In this document: positions 15,876-21,820 of the stretch, piece by piece
How the letters are laid out: each line of letters begins with the position of its first letter
How positions within the stretch are numbered: position 1 is the first letter of the stretch
Origin: a virus
Virus record (IMG/VR): IMGVR_UViG_3300025930_000040
Coordinates: 1 to 21,820 of that record
Reading direction: 5' to 3' (one strand)
DNA: 21,820 bases
The notes under the pieces: generated by a model
The model's database searches: none
Told to the model about the DNA's origin: nothing
The model's input: the letters and a program-made list of their open reading frames with translations, nothing else
Made by a program: the position numbers and the translations under genes

Positions 15876-16439
15876 CTAGCCCTTGGGGTACTGTTCCTCG
15901 TTAGGTTTGGTGGGCCTCACCTCGTCCTTGTCTGGTGCTTTGGGCGTTGCTGGTCCCGGAGCCGGGGCCGTTTGTCCGCCGCGCGTCGGCGAGGCTGCGG
16001 AGGTGTGCGATGGTTGGCGTGCTGCGCCCGGCGGAGAGGTCACGGGCGCCCTTGGAGGGATCGTCGGCGCCATCGCGGCTTCGCCTCGCTTCCCGTCCTT
16101 AAACTCCTTTTCCCACTCCCGTTCCGCTTTCTGTTGCGGTGACACCGGCTCCGAGCCCTCATCCAGCTTCTTCTGCTCCTCAGCCTGCTTCTCGTGGGCT
16201 TCGCGAGCCTCATCACTTTCCCTTCGCTCCCATGTCGGCCCGCGCCCATAGAGGCGCTGATGCACTTCACGCACCTTGTCGCGCGAAGCATCATCGAGCC
16301 CTTCCATCTGTGTGGTCGGGTCCATCTCCTTCCCATCAATGTCTTTCCAGGGAACGTCTGTGTCGTCGCCGACCTCAGTGCCCGCGTCGAGCATTTGGCC
16401 TTCGGCCAGCACGTGCGGTCCTAACAATCTGTACTTCAT
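15876..16439 (-). CDS. Head-module protein of unknown function with Pro-rich C-terminus
   Basis: The start is ATG at 16439 (187 aa), six bases after AGGAGA and just beyond the cement stop; a longer reading of the frame would run back into the cement gene without a ribosome site. Residues 1-60 form a compact domain (MKYRLLGPHVLAEGQ, then AGTEVGDDTDVPW and TTQMEGLDDAS). Residues about 75-125 are a highly charged helix (ERRESDEAREAHEKQAEEQK), and the last 60 residues are Pro/Ala/Thr-rich and disordered. The N-terminal domain resembles that of the next gene. Similar proteins occur near the capsid genes of BPP-1-like phages without known function; an accessory head role is inferred. Confidence 0.65.
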   Translation of the reverse strand: MKYRLLGPHVLAEGQMLDAGTEVGDDTDVPWKDIDGKEMDPTTQMEGLDDASRDKVREVHQRLYGRGPTWERRESDEAREAHEKQAEEQKKLDEGSEPVSPQQKAEREWEKEFKDGKRGEAAMAPTIPPRAPVTSPPGAARQPSHTSAASPTRGGQTAPAPGPATPKAPDKDEVRPTKPNEEQYPKG

Positions 16440-16449
16440 GGGGATTCTC

Positions 16450-16926
16450 CTAGTTCGGGACTGTAATACCAGGTGGGTATCCAACATAGTCCGCGCGATC
16501 GAGGACCAGTGCGGCATAGATACCCCCGGCTCCATGCGTGCCTGCCGAAACGTACTGAAGTCGGTAGAAGCGCGGCAGCGGCGCTCCAGGGGGCGGGCGC
16601 GGAATGTCCATCGGCAGCAGGTAACGGCCCGCGACCAGATCGGCCTCGAGCACCGCAGCGCTCTCGGCGTAGGTCACGTAGGTACCAGGTGTACCGGAAC
16701 CGGAGTCCGGTGCGCCCTGGAACTGGACCTGAAGGCTGGTCCCACCTGTAAGTGTCGTCTTGACCACACAAAGGAGCTTTATGGCCGGATCATCGCCAAT
16801 GCCCATATCGCGGGCGTTAACGAGGTCGATCACATTTGTGGACTGCTGCGTTCCGGTGGTCGGAAGGTCTACAGACCCCGCAACTCCTGCTGTCCCACTG
16901 AACTGCAATGCGCCATCAATAATCAT
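16450..16926 (-). CDS. Bbp16-like capsid cement protein
   Basis: This 158-aa protein follows the capsid gene after an 11-base gap with AAGGAG seven bases before the ATG. The start MIIDGALQFSG, the STNVIDLVNARDMGIGDDPA segment at about residues 29-48, and the C-terminal YRLQYVSAGTHGAGGIYAAL region agree with the Bbp16 family, the cement protein that trimerises on the BPP-1 capsid surface. The predicted fold is a beta-sandwich with few charged helices, as expected. It should stabilise the mature shell. Assignment rests on sequence pattern and neighbours. Confidence 0.85.
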   Translation of the reverse strand: MIIDGALQFSGTAGVAGSVDLPTTGTQQSTNVIDLVNARDMGIGDDPAIKLLCVVKTTLTGGTSLQVQFQGAPDSGSGTPGTYVTYAESAAVLEADLVAGRYLLPMDIPRPPPGAPLPRFYRLQYVSAGTHGAGGIYAALVLDRADYVGYPPGITVPN

Positions 16927-16937
16927 CTCACAGCTCC

Positions 16938-17981
16938 TTAAACAACGCGGGCTTCGGTCGAGAGGATAGCATCTACCGTCCTCACCGGAATGCCCCTGAA
17001 CATCGTTACAACGCGTCCCTGGAACTCCTGCAACGACAACAGGACGTTGGTCTTATTCATCGCCTGGAGGTCCAGATATGTCCGGACGACGCGGTTACAG
17101 TACATCGCGGTGTTGCCCATCGATCCCTGGATCTGTGGGCTATCCGAAGTCTGGATGCCCGTAGCCGCTGGAGAGGCCGTCGGAAGGCGATACAACCCTC
17201 GAACCATCCCATTGATCAGGTTCGCCGCGCTGGCACCGTTCAGCAGTGTGACGTCGATGTTGGCGAGCCGGACGTTGTAGCGCCAATCCCTCACCGCGAG
17301 CCCAATCTCCCACTTGAAGTGGTCCCTATAGGCCTGATAAGTGTTGCCGCTAGCATCTTGGACAGGCCACTCACCCATATCGCGGTGCTGAAGGCCAGTC
17401 ATCTTACCTTTCGGGAAGATACCGTGAGTGGTGTTCGCGCCCCAGGTCACGATCCAGATGGAGGTGTTGGTGCCACCAGTGCCGCCCATATCCACCACAT
17501 TGGCGGCGCTCTGAGCGTTCGCTGCCGTCACCGTCGAGTACCTCGGGGCGAAGCCTGTAAACCGCTCCGGGTTTACGGCCTGGTTCCCATAGATAATCGT
17601 GGAGGCGATCTGCTGGTTCATCCCCTCGAGGAACGCAACCACTTCCGATCCACGGAACTCACTCGTATTCCCGTTCAGATCGGCGATGTCCTTATCGACC
17701 AGAGCATACGCCTCCAGATTCCCGCAGGTGTCGATGATCGGCGCGGTGGTCGATTTGGAGTTCGGGACGCCGTAATTGAGCAAGCGCCACGTTGCAGTCG
17801 GCAGACCGGTCCTCACCGTCGTCTTGTGGCCGGTGGGCAGGTTGCCTTCCAGCACCAACATATCCAAGAGGATCTCGTTGGTCTGCGAGAGCAACTCGAT
17901 GATGGTGCCGATGCGATAGCCGTCCTCAACCCGCTTTGCCCAGTCGGCGTAGGTTAGGACGGTTGTTCCAAGTACTGCCAT
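16938..17981 (-). CDS. Major capsid protein
   Basis: This 347-aa protein has the length and composition of HK97-fold-type capsid proteins of BPP-1-like and related podoviruses. The N-terminus (MAVLGTTVLTYADWAKR), the segment LPTGHKTTVRTGLPTATWR at about residues 48-68, and GNTSEFRGSEVVAFLEGMNQ in the middle are the family's conserved stretches, recognised from memory of the family. It forms the icosahedral shell. The ATG at 17981 is preceded by AAGGA overlapping the scaffold stop, and the stop is followed within a few bases by AAGGAG for the cement gene. Order scaffold-capsid-cement matches the BPP-1 head module. Confidence is high. Confidence 0.93.
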   Translation of the reverse strand: MAVLGTTVLTYADWAKRVEDGYRIGTIIELLSQTNEILLDMLVLEGNLPTGHKTTVRTGLPTATWRLLNYGVPNSKSTTAPIIDTCGNLEAYALVDKDIADLNGNTSEFRGSEVVAFLEGMNQQIASTIIYGNQAVNPERFTGFAPRYSTVTAANAQSAANVVDMGGTGGTNTSIWIVTWGANTTHGIFPKGKMTGLQHRDMGEWPVQDASGNTYQAYRDHFKWEIGLAVRDWRYNVRLANIDVTLLNGASAANLINGMVRGLYRLPTASPAATGIQTSDSPQIQGSMGNTAMYCNRVVRTYLDLQAMNKTNVLLSLQEFQGRVVTMFRGIPVRTVDAILSTEARVV

Positions 17982-17992
17982 GTTTCAGATCC

Positions 17993-18628
17993 TTATTGAA
18001 GTCGTGGTCCGCCAGTATGCGGCCCGCTTGGGCCGTAGATGGCTTCGCCAACAGTGGTAGGCCGTTGCATCGTCTGCGACGGTGTTCCGCGTACCGGACC
18101 TCCTTCGGACAGGGCTTTTGCCCACCGTGCCAGGGTCCGTACTATCGCTGGGTGGTTTCCCGCGCCGGTAAATGCTAGTGCCTCGCGAAACTTCGGATCA
18201 GACAACTCAGGATCGCTTGCAACCTTGGAAAATGTCTGCAAGACTTCTGAGAGCTTGTCGCCCCCGATTTCCTTGTCGGCCCGTACCTCCGCTTGCCAGT
18301 CCGAGTTCTGCTTGTCCCAACTCGCTTGAAGCTTTTGGTTGGCAGCTTGGACTTGCTTCGCGGCCAAGTCAACTAGGGTTTGTGCTACAGGCCCGGTCAA
18401 GCCGTGCTCCTTCGCAATGTCCGCAAAATCACCAAAGAGGGCGTCATCTCGCGACAATCCCTCCGGGATGGTGAGCTTCTCAATGTCGAACGGCTCCGGT
18501 GCCGCAGGCGGCTCGGTCCCGAGAACCGACGGGGCTGGCGCCTCAGGCGCTTCCGGTTCCGTCGTCGTCGTCAGGGTCTCCGTCACTATCGCCGAAGCCT
18601 CTGGTGCCGATTGCGCCTGGTCGCTCAA
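17993..18628 (-). CDS. Scaffolding protein (predicted)
   Basis: This 211-aa protein lies directly before the major capsid gene, the standard place for a scaffold. The first 50 residues are Ala/Pro/Glu/Thr-rich and probably disordered. Residues about 80-115 form a Gln/Lys/Asp-rich coiled-coil-like helix, followed by a KEIGGDKLSEVLQTF segment and GNHPAIVRTLARWAKAL, a pattern typical of phage scaffolds that carry a GLGNHPE-like motif. It should guide procapsid assembly and then leave the shell. I chose TTG at 18628 because AAAGGAGA lies six bases upstream and no in-frame ATG follows until near the C-terminus. Its 5' end overlaps the Bbp19-like gene by 86 bases. A protease role is less likely, since no Ser/His/Asp protease motif is visible. 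Confidence 0.8.
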   Translation of the reverse strand: MSDQAQSAPEASAIVTETLTTTTEPEAPEAPAPSVLGTEPPAAPEPFDIEKLTIPEGLSRDDALFGDFADIAKEHGLTGPVAQTLVDLAAKQVQAANQKLQASWDKQNSDWQAEVRADKEIGGDKLSEVLQTFSKVASDPELSDPKFREALAFTGAGNHPAIVRTLARWAKALSEGGPVRGTPSQTMQRPTTVGEAIYGPSGPHTGGPRLQ

Positions 18629-18881
18629 CTTCCATCTCCTTTAACATCTTGAGATACATATCGTGATTGGCCTGCATCGCCTCGGCTTGCAGTCTGAGGC
18701 CGATAAAGCGCGATCCCTCCCGGAACGCTAAGCTGAGGGCGTTGGACACGCCAAAGGTCGCCCAAACATTGCACTCAGCCATGAGATTGTAGAGCCATCG
18801 ACGCCCGGCAGGTTCGCCTAAAAAACGCCCCAATGCCTGCATCTCCGCGACTCTTTCAGGCGTGAGCTTGATCTTAGCCAC
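18543..18881 (-). CDS. Bbp19-like phage protein
   Basis: The best start is the GTG at 18881 (112 aa), which overlaps the portal stop (GTGGCTAA) and follows GGAGG by about 5 bases; a GTG at 18893 would add four residues. Residues about 15-75 carry the pattern LGEPAGRRWLYNLMAECNVW then SLAFREGSRFIGLRL, characteristic of the Bbp19-like family found between portal and scaffold in BPP-1-like phages. The function is not established as far as I know. The C-terminus becomes an acidic Gly/Asp tail (DSDGDPDDDD). The last 86 bases are also translated in another frame as the start of the scaffold gene. Confidence 0.85.
   Translation of the reverse strand: MAKIKLTPERVAEMQALGRFLGEPAGRRWLYNLMAECNVWATFGVSNALSLAFREGSRFIGLRLQAEAMQANHDMYLKMLKEMEVERPGAIGTRGFGDSDGDPDDDDGTGSA
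18635..18642 (-). promoter_or_regulatory. Ribosome binding site of the scaffold gene, inside the Bbp19-like gene
   Basis: AAAGGAGA on the minus strand ends six bases before the TTG at 18628. This is one of the best Shine-Dalgarno matches in the window, and it decides the scaffold start although the site lies inside the upstream coding region. A strong site paired with a weak TTG start suggests tuned translation of an abundant protein. Confidence 0.7.
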
Positions 18882-20547
18882 CGCTGCCTCCACCCAACAT
18901 CAACTGGAGGGCATTCGCCCCGCCACCCACATCCGTCTCACTGAGCGTCTTCGCGCCCTGTGCAGCGGTAGCGGCCATCTCGACGGCCTGCGCGGCCTGT
19001 TGTTGTGCCGCTCGCGCTTCACGCGCCGCCGCTGCATCCTCGTCTCCCACCACAATCTTCGGCGACACGCCCAGCGCCGCTGCGTATTCATCAATCGTCT
19101 GATCCGGGTTCAACTTGTCGAGGATGTCTGGGATAACCGCCGCGAGGTTACCGGCGAAGCCCCACAACTTCTCGATCCCGGCAGTCGCAATGCCCTTCTG
19201 TGCCATCGCCAGCATCGAGATGTAATCGACCTGGATGTTGGTTGGTGCTCCGCGCAACGACGCAGGTGGGGGCGGTAGCAACTGGCCGCGCCACATAATG
19301 CCCCATACCCGATCAATCCCGCTCCCAAGCCCTTCATGGGCCGACTCTATCCTCTCCAGCACCGGACCCAACAATACCAGCTTCTCTTCGCGGCGCGCAT
19401 CGATCTCGGTCGCTGTCCGCACCGTCTGCAGATCGGTGATACCCGTGAAGAGGTCGTTGTGGAAGGTGATCTTGATGCGCTGCTGGACTTCGCGGATATC
19501 CTGCATCATCTCAGCGATCGGTGGCATGATGGTGTAGATTGGGCGTGCGCCCTCCCGGTCGCGGCCTAGCCCCGAGACGTAGGTCATCCCACCCGGCAGC
19601 AGGCTCATCGGTTGGTTCTTGAGTTGGACATCGGCCAGCATGGGCGGGTTTACCATCTTGTCGATGGCCTGTGCTTTGCGCAAAGTTTCCTTTTGGAGCT
19701 GTTTGATGTCGCCCAGCGCATCCATACCAGGGCTGCGCCCATAGGGATCGTTTGACTGGACGTCCCATCGCGGGGTCATACAGGGCCAATCATAAAAGCC
19801 CCGGCTTCGCAAAAGAGTGTTGTTCGGGGAACCGATCTCCCAATAGACCTCACGGAACGGGAATTTCTTCGGGACCATCGAGAAATCGCCGGTATTGCGC
19901 TCGATGATGTGGCCGATCCGCTTCTCGTGCGACTTCATCGAGCCCTGCTCATAGCCCCGGCGCACCTCCGGCGATACCTTCTCTTCCCCAAACTCCTCAA
20001 CCATTTGACAGTAAGTCAACACAAATTCGCGGGCGACGGTGCCGACCTCGAGGTTGTTGTTGAGATCGAAGAAGAACTCGCCCAGGCACGGATTGAAGCA
20101 GTGAATGATGTTGTCATAGTTCTCGTAAACGATGATGCACGCGCTGCCGAACACCACCAGGTCGAAATACATGATCGCCATCGACTGGTAGAAGTTTGAT
20201 GACTGGAAGACGGTCATCATCCTTCGTTCACAGTCACTCAACCAGCTTTGGACCTCGTAATCTTCCTCGTAGCCCTCGATGCGGAGCTTGAACCAGGGGC
20301 GGGTAGGGCTGGTTATGCCGTTCATCATCCCGCTCGCGAGCGTACGCGCCGCGAGTGTGCCGGTCGAGTCGATTATGTTCGTGTTGATGTCGGCTCCGCG
20401 CGACCGATCATTAGCGGTGATGAGCCACTTGTACCGCCTCGGAAGGATGTAGCTCGATAGGTCTCGCCAGTGCAAATACCAAGTCATTCGCACCGTGCGG
20501 AGCGACTCTATCCGCTCTTGCGCATATTTACGATACGCTTCGCTCAT
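18874..20547 (-). CDS. Portal (head-to-tail connecting protein, podovirus type)
   Basis: This 557-aa protein has the normal length for podovirus-type portals. The N-terminus has the family hallmark of a Trp-rich helix and a YILPRR segment at about residues 20-40 (WYLHWRDLSSYILPRRYKWL). The middle contains GSACIIVYENYD and the stem/clip-like segment around RKAQAIDKMVNPPMLAD. The C-terminus is an Ala/Gln-rich helix (roughly 500-535) followed by a Gly-rich tail. As a dodecamer it should sit at one capsid vertex, forming the DNA channel and the platform for the tail adaptor. It starts with ATG in an ATGA overlap, and its 3' end contains the GGAGG used by the next gene. The family assignment is firm. 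Confidence 0.95.
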   Translation of the reverse strand: MSEAYRKYAQERIESLRTVRMTWYLHWRDLSSYILPRRYKWLITANDRSRGADINTNIIDSTGTLAARTLASGMMNGITSPTRPWFKLRIEGYEEDYEVQSWLSDCERRMMTVFQSSNFYQSMAIMYFDLVVFGSACIIVYENYDNIIHCFNPCLGEFFFDLNNNLEVGTVAREFVLTYCQMVEEFGEEKVSPEVRRGYEQGSMKSHEKRIGHIIERNTGDFSMVPKKFPFREVYWEIGSPNNTLLRSRGFYDWPCMTPRWDVQSNDPYGRSPGMDALGDIKQLQKETLRKAQAIDKMVNPPMLADVQLKNQPMSLLPGGMTYVSGLGRDREGARPIYTIMPPIAEMMQDIREVQQRIKITFHNDLFTGITDLQTVRTATEIDARREEKLVLLGPVLERIESAHEGLGSGIDRVWGIMWRGQLLPPPPASLRGAPTNIQVDYISMLAMAQKGIATAGIEKLWGFAGNLAAVIPDILDKLNPDQTIDEYAAALGVSPKIVVGDEDAAAAREARAAQQQAAQAVEMAATAAQGAKTLSETDVGGGANALQLMLGGGSGG

Positions 20548-20744
20548 TGGCCCAACAGGACTTTATTGCGCACAGTACCGCCACTCGTCCCCAGCGGCCC
20601 GGTCAGGATGGTATCTGAGAGGGTGCCAAAGCGGCCTATGTTCGTGTTAGGGCGCACACTTGCCTGTGCAGCATAGGTTGGTGGAGACGCTGGCGGCGGT
20701 GGCGGGTCTGGTGGGCGGGAAGACCTGCTCCCTCCTCCAAACAT
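20544..20744 (-). CDS. Small Pro/Gly-rich protein preceding the portal (66 aa)
   Basis: The likely start is the ATG at 20744, coupled to the previous stop as TGATG; a GTG one codon earlier is also possible (67 aa). The N-terminus is Gly/Ser/Pro-rich with a PPPPP run. The C-terminal half contains LSDTILTGPLGTSGG, which recalls short phage proteins often encoded just before podovirus portals that have a TILTG-type motif. The stop overlaps the portal start as ATGA. The protein is probably largely disordered. Its function is unknown; a minor head or connector role is inferred only from position. Confidence 0.6.
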   Translation of the reverse strand: MFGGGSRSSRPPDPPPPPASPPTYAAQASVRPNTNIGRFGTLSDTILTGPLGTSGGTVRNKVLLGQ

Positions 20745-20884
20745 CACTCATCCTCCTTCGGCTCTTCACGCTCGGCGCGCTCCCAGAACTCCTGGTCGCG
20801 CCCTTCCGGCTCACCGGCCGCGCGCCACAGCCAATAGGCTCGCTCCAGTACCCGGCGCTCGCGTTCAGTCATATCTTCGCTCAT
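20744..20884 (-). CDS. DUF2934-like small protein (46 aa)
   Basis: A 46-codon gene starts with ATG at 20884, overlapping the previous stop as ATGA, and ends in TGA that overlaps the next gene's ATG as TGATG. It encodes a charged helical peptide with the pattern ERAYWLWRAAGEPEGRDQEF followed by WERAE. This matches the DUF2934 family (usually RAYxLWExxGxPxGRDxxHWxxAE), a short family of unknown function common in proteobacteria and their phages. Seeing this pattern in a tightly coupled position supports a real gene despite its size. No function is assigned. Confidence 0.8.
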   Translation of the reverse strand: MSEDMTERERRVLERAYWLWRAAGEPEGRDQEFWERAEREEPKEDE

Positions 20885-21820
20885 CGTACCACCGCCCAGG
20901 TCGGATCATCGGCCCACGGAATCGCTATGCCGCTTTCCAGCGTCTTCGCCGCAATCGTCTCCTCGCAGCGGTCCCAAGCTTCCTCGCCGCCGGGCTGGTC
21001 GGTGACAAACGACAGGGCCGTACGCGCCTCGTTGTAGTAGTTGATCGGCAGGCCCCAGTAGCCTATCTCGATCTCTCCATTCAGCCTGCCGGTTTGTTTC
21101 TGGGCCGACCACCCGGTGAGCACTTCGTCCCAGGACTCGAACCATGCCGCGCCTGTGCCTGCTTTCTTCATATCAGGCACAACATATTGCCCGCACAGTT
21201 GCGGCGGGTATCCCTCCGTGCCGAACTGTCCGATGACGTGCGGCGCCACCCAGGCGAGCAGGTCATCGCATGGAAAACCAAGTTCCCGGCCCCGCCCGAG
21301 CGCGGCGATGCAAAACATCGTCATCCAATGTGAGTTGGCCGAATAGGCCACGGTAGTGTTGTAGTAGACCGGATCGGTGGCAGCGTAGCCGCCTGCCCCT
21401 GCCCACCATCGGCAGGGCGGCGGGCCATGCCCGCTCCATCCGTCGCCGGTTGTGCCGATGGGCGTGGCGCCGAACACATGCTGGACGCTTCCGGCGAACT
21501 CGGTGTCGTTGATATGCCGCTGCCCCTCGTCCTTTGCTATGGCTTCGTCGACCATCCGCTCGAATACCCCCCGGAGTGGATCGGTGTCGGGCAGCAAAGC
21601 AGCGGCATTGAACAATGTTCGGTACATCCAGCCCATAGCTCGCGTCTGACCGTCGCCATAACAGGTCATGTTAGAATAATTCCGGTAGCCCGGATTGCCC
21701 CACAGTGAGTTGCATCCCTGCCACATTTCGAGGCCATCGAGGAAGAACGGATCGCCGGTCATCAGGTACGGTATCGAGAACGGGTCCGGGTGGTGCGCGA
21801 TGTCCGACTGCCGCCCGTTC
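20881..21820 (-). CDS. Unrecognised protein, possibly helical-toroid type, upstream of the portal (5' end missing)
   Basis: The reading frame is open to the right edge, so the start lies outside the window; 312 codons are present. The first internal Met is at 21762, but coding continues upstream of it (AHHPDPFSIPYLMTGD), so that Met is not the start. The protein is rich in Trp, Tyr and Gly with regularly spaced helical segments. Phrases such as HHPDPFSIPYLMTGDPFFLDGL, split by short loops, recall alpha/alpha-toroid proteins that act on sugars, but I see no catalytic signature and give no function. It ends with an ATGA overlap onto the DUF2934-like gene, so it is co-transcribed with the head genes. 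This is the place where a terminase large subunit is often found; no Walker motif is visible here. Confidence is high that it is coding and low on role. Confidence 0.5.
   Translation of the reverse strand, partial: NGRQSDIAHHPDPFSIPYLMTGDPFFLDGLEMWQGCNSLWGNPGYRNYSNMTCYGDGQTRAMGWMYRTLFNAAALLPDTDPLRGVFERMVDEAIAKDEGQRHINDTEFAGSVQHVFGATPIGTTGDGWSGHGPPPCRWWAGAGGYAATDPVYYNTTVAYSANSHWMTMFCIAALGRGRELGFPCDDLLAWVAPHVIGQFGTEGYPPQLCGQYVVPDMKKAGTGAAWFESWDEVLTGWSAQKQTGRLNGEIEIGYWGLPINYYNEARTALSFVTDQPGGEEAWDRCEETIAAKTLESGIAIPWADDPTWAVVR

Noticed and set aside
1-21820. tRNA, rRNA, CRISPR array, insertion sequence or attachment site
   Set aside because: Genes fill the window almost completely; no cloverleaf, regularly spaced repeats, transposase or integrase signature was seen on either strand.

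Overview
The window is the virion-morphogenesis segment of a short-tailed, podovirus-like bacteriophage. It may be a free phage, a prophage or a metagenomic contig; no bacterial housekeeping gene, integrase, tRNA, insertion sequence or CRISPR array is visible. The capsid-side genes resemble the Bordetella phage BPP-1 group: a podovirus-type portal, a Bbp19-like protein, a scaffold, a HK97-fold-type capsid protein and a Bbp16-like cement protein. The ejection-protein genes resemble the T7 gp13/gp14 families plus a lysozyme-like protein and a giant polyvalent protein. The DNA looks fairly GC-rich, which suggests a proteobacterial host, but the host cannot be named from the sequence.

All convincing genes are on the minus strand, so transcription runs from base 21820 towards base 1. 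The genes are packed head to tail with ATGA, TGATG or TAATG junctions or gaps of a few bases. The only noticeable spacer is about 75 bp (15802-15875) and holds a perfect 11-bp inverted repeat. There is no gene-free stretch above 300 bases. No bacterial-type promoter or U-tract terminator could be recognised, so this looks like the middle of one long late operon.

Layout in transcription order: (1) 21820-20544: the C-terminal part of an unrecognised, possibly toroidal protein, a 46-aa DUF2934-like protein and a Pro-rich 66-aa protein. (2) 20547-16450: head module of portal, Bbp19-like protein, scaffold, major capsid protein and Bbp16-like cement. (3) 16439-15424: two proteins that look distantly related to each other. 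(4) 15424-13133: an accessory block in which three of four genes start with Sec-type signal peptides, each ending in an Ala-Gln junction and each followed by an even number of cysteines. (5) 13132-10756: four consecutive paralogues resembling the T7 gp11-type tail adaptor. (6) 10755-8098: a tail-nozzle (tail tubular protein B)-like protein with an inserted FN3-like domain and G-x-G-Y repeats. (7) 8101-4581: a gp13-like GNAT-fold protein, a 30-aa membrane peptide, a gp14-like core protein and a lysozyme-like virion protein. (8) 4584-1: a giant polyvalent virion protein of more than 1528 aa with an ADP-ribosyltransferase-like segment, an HExxH metallopeptidase motif and a conserved C-terminal half, cut by the window edge.

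Together these genes would build a capsid, a short tail made of adaptor ring(s) and nozzle, and a set of ejected proteins that open the envelope. The least expected parts are the exported-protein block, the four-fold adaptor array, the polyvalent ejected protein, and a 67-codon ORF nested in a different frame inside the giant gene.
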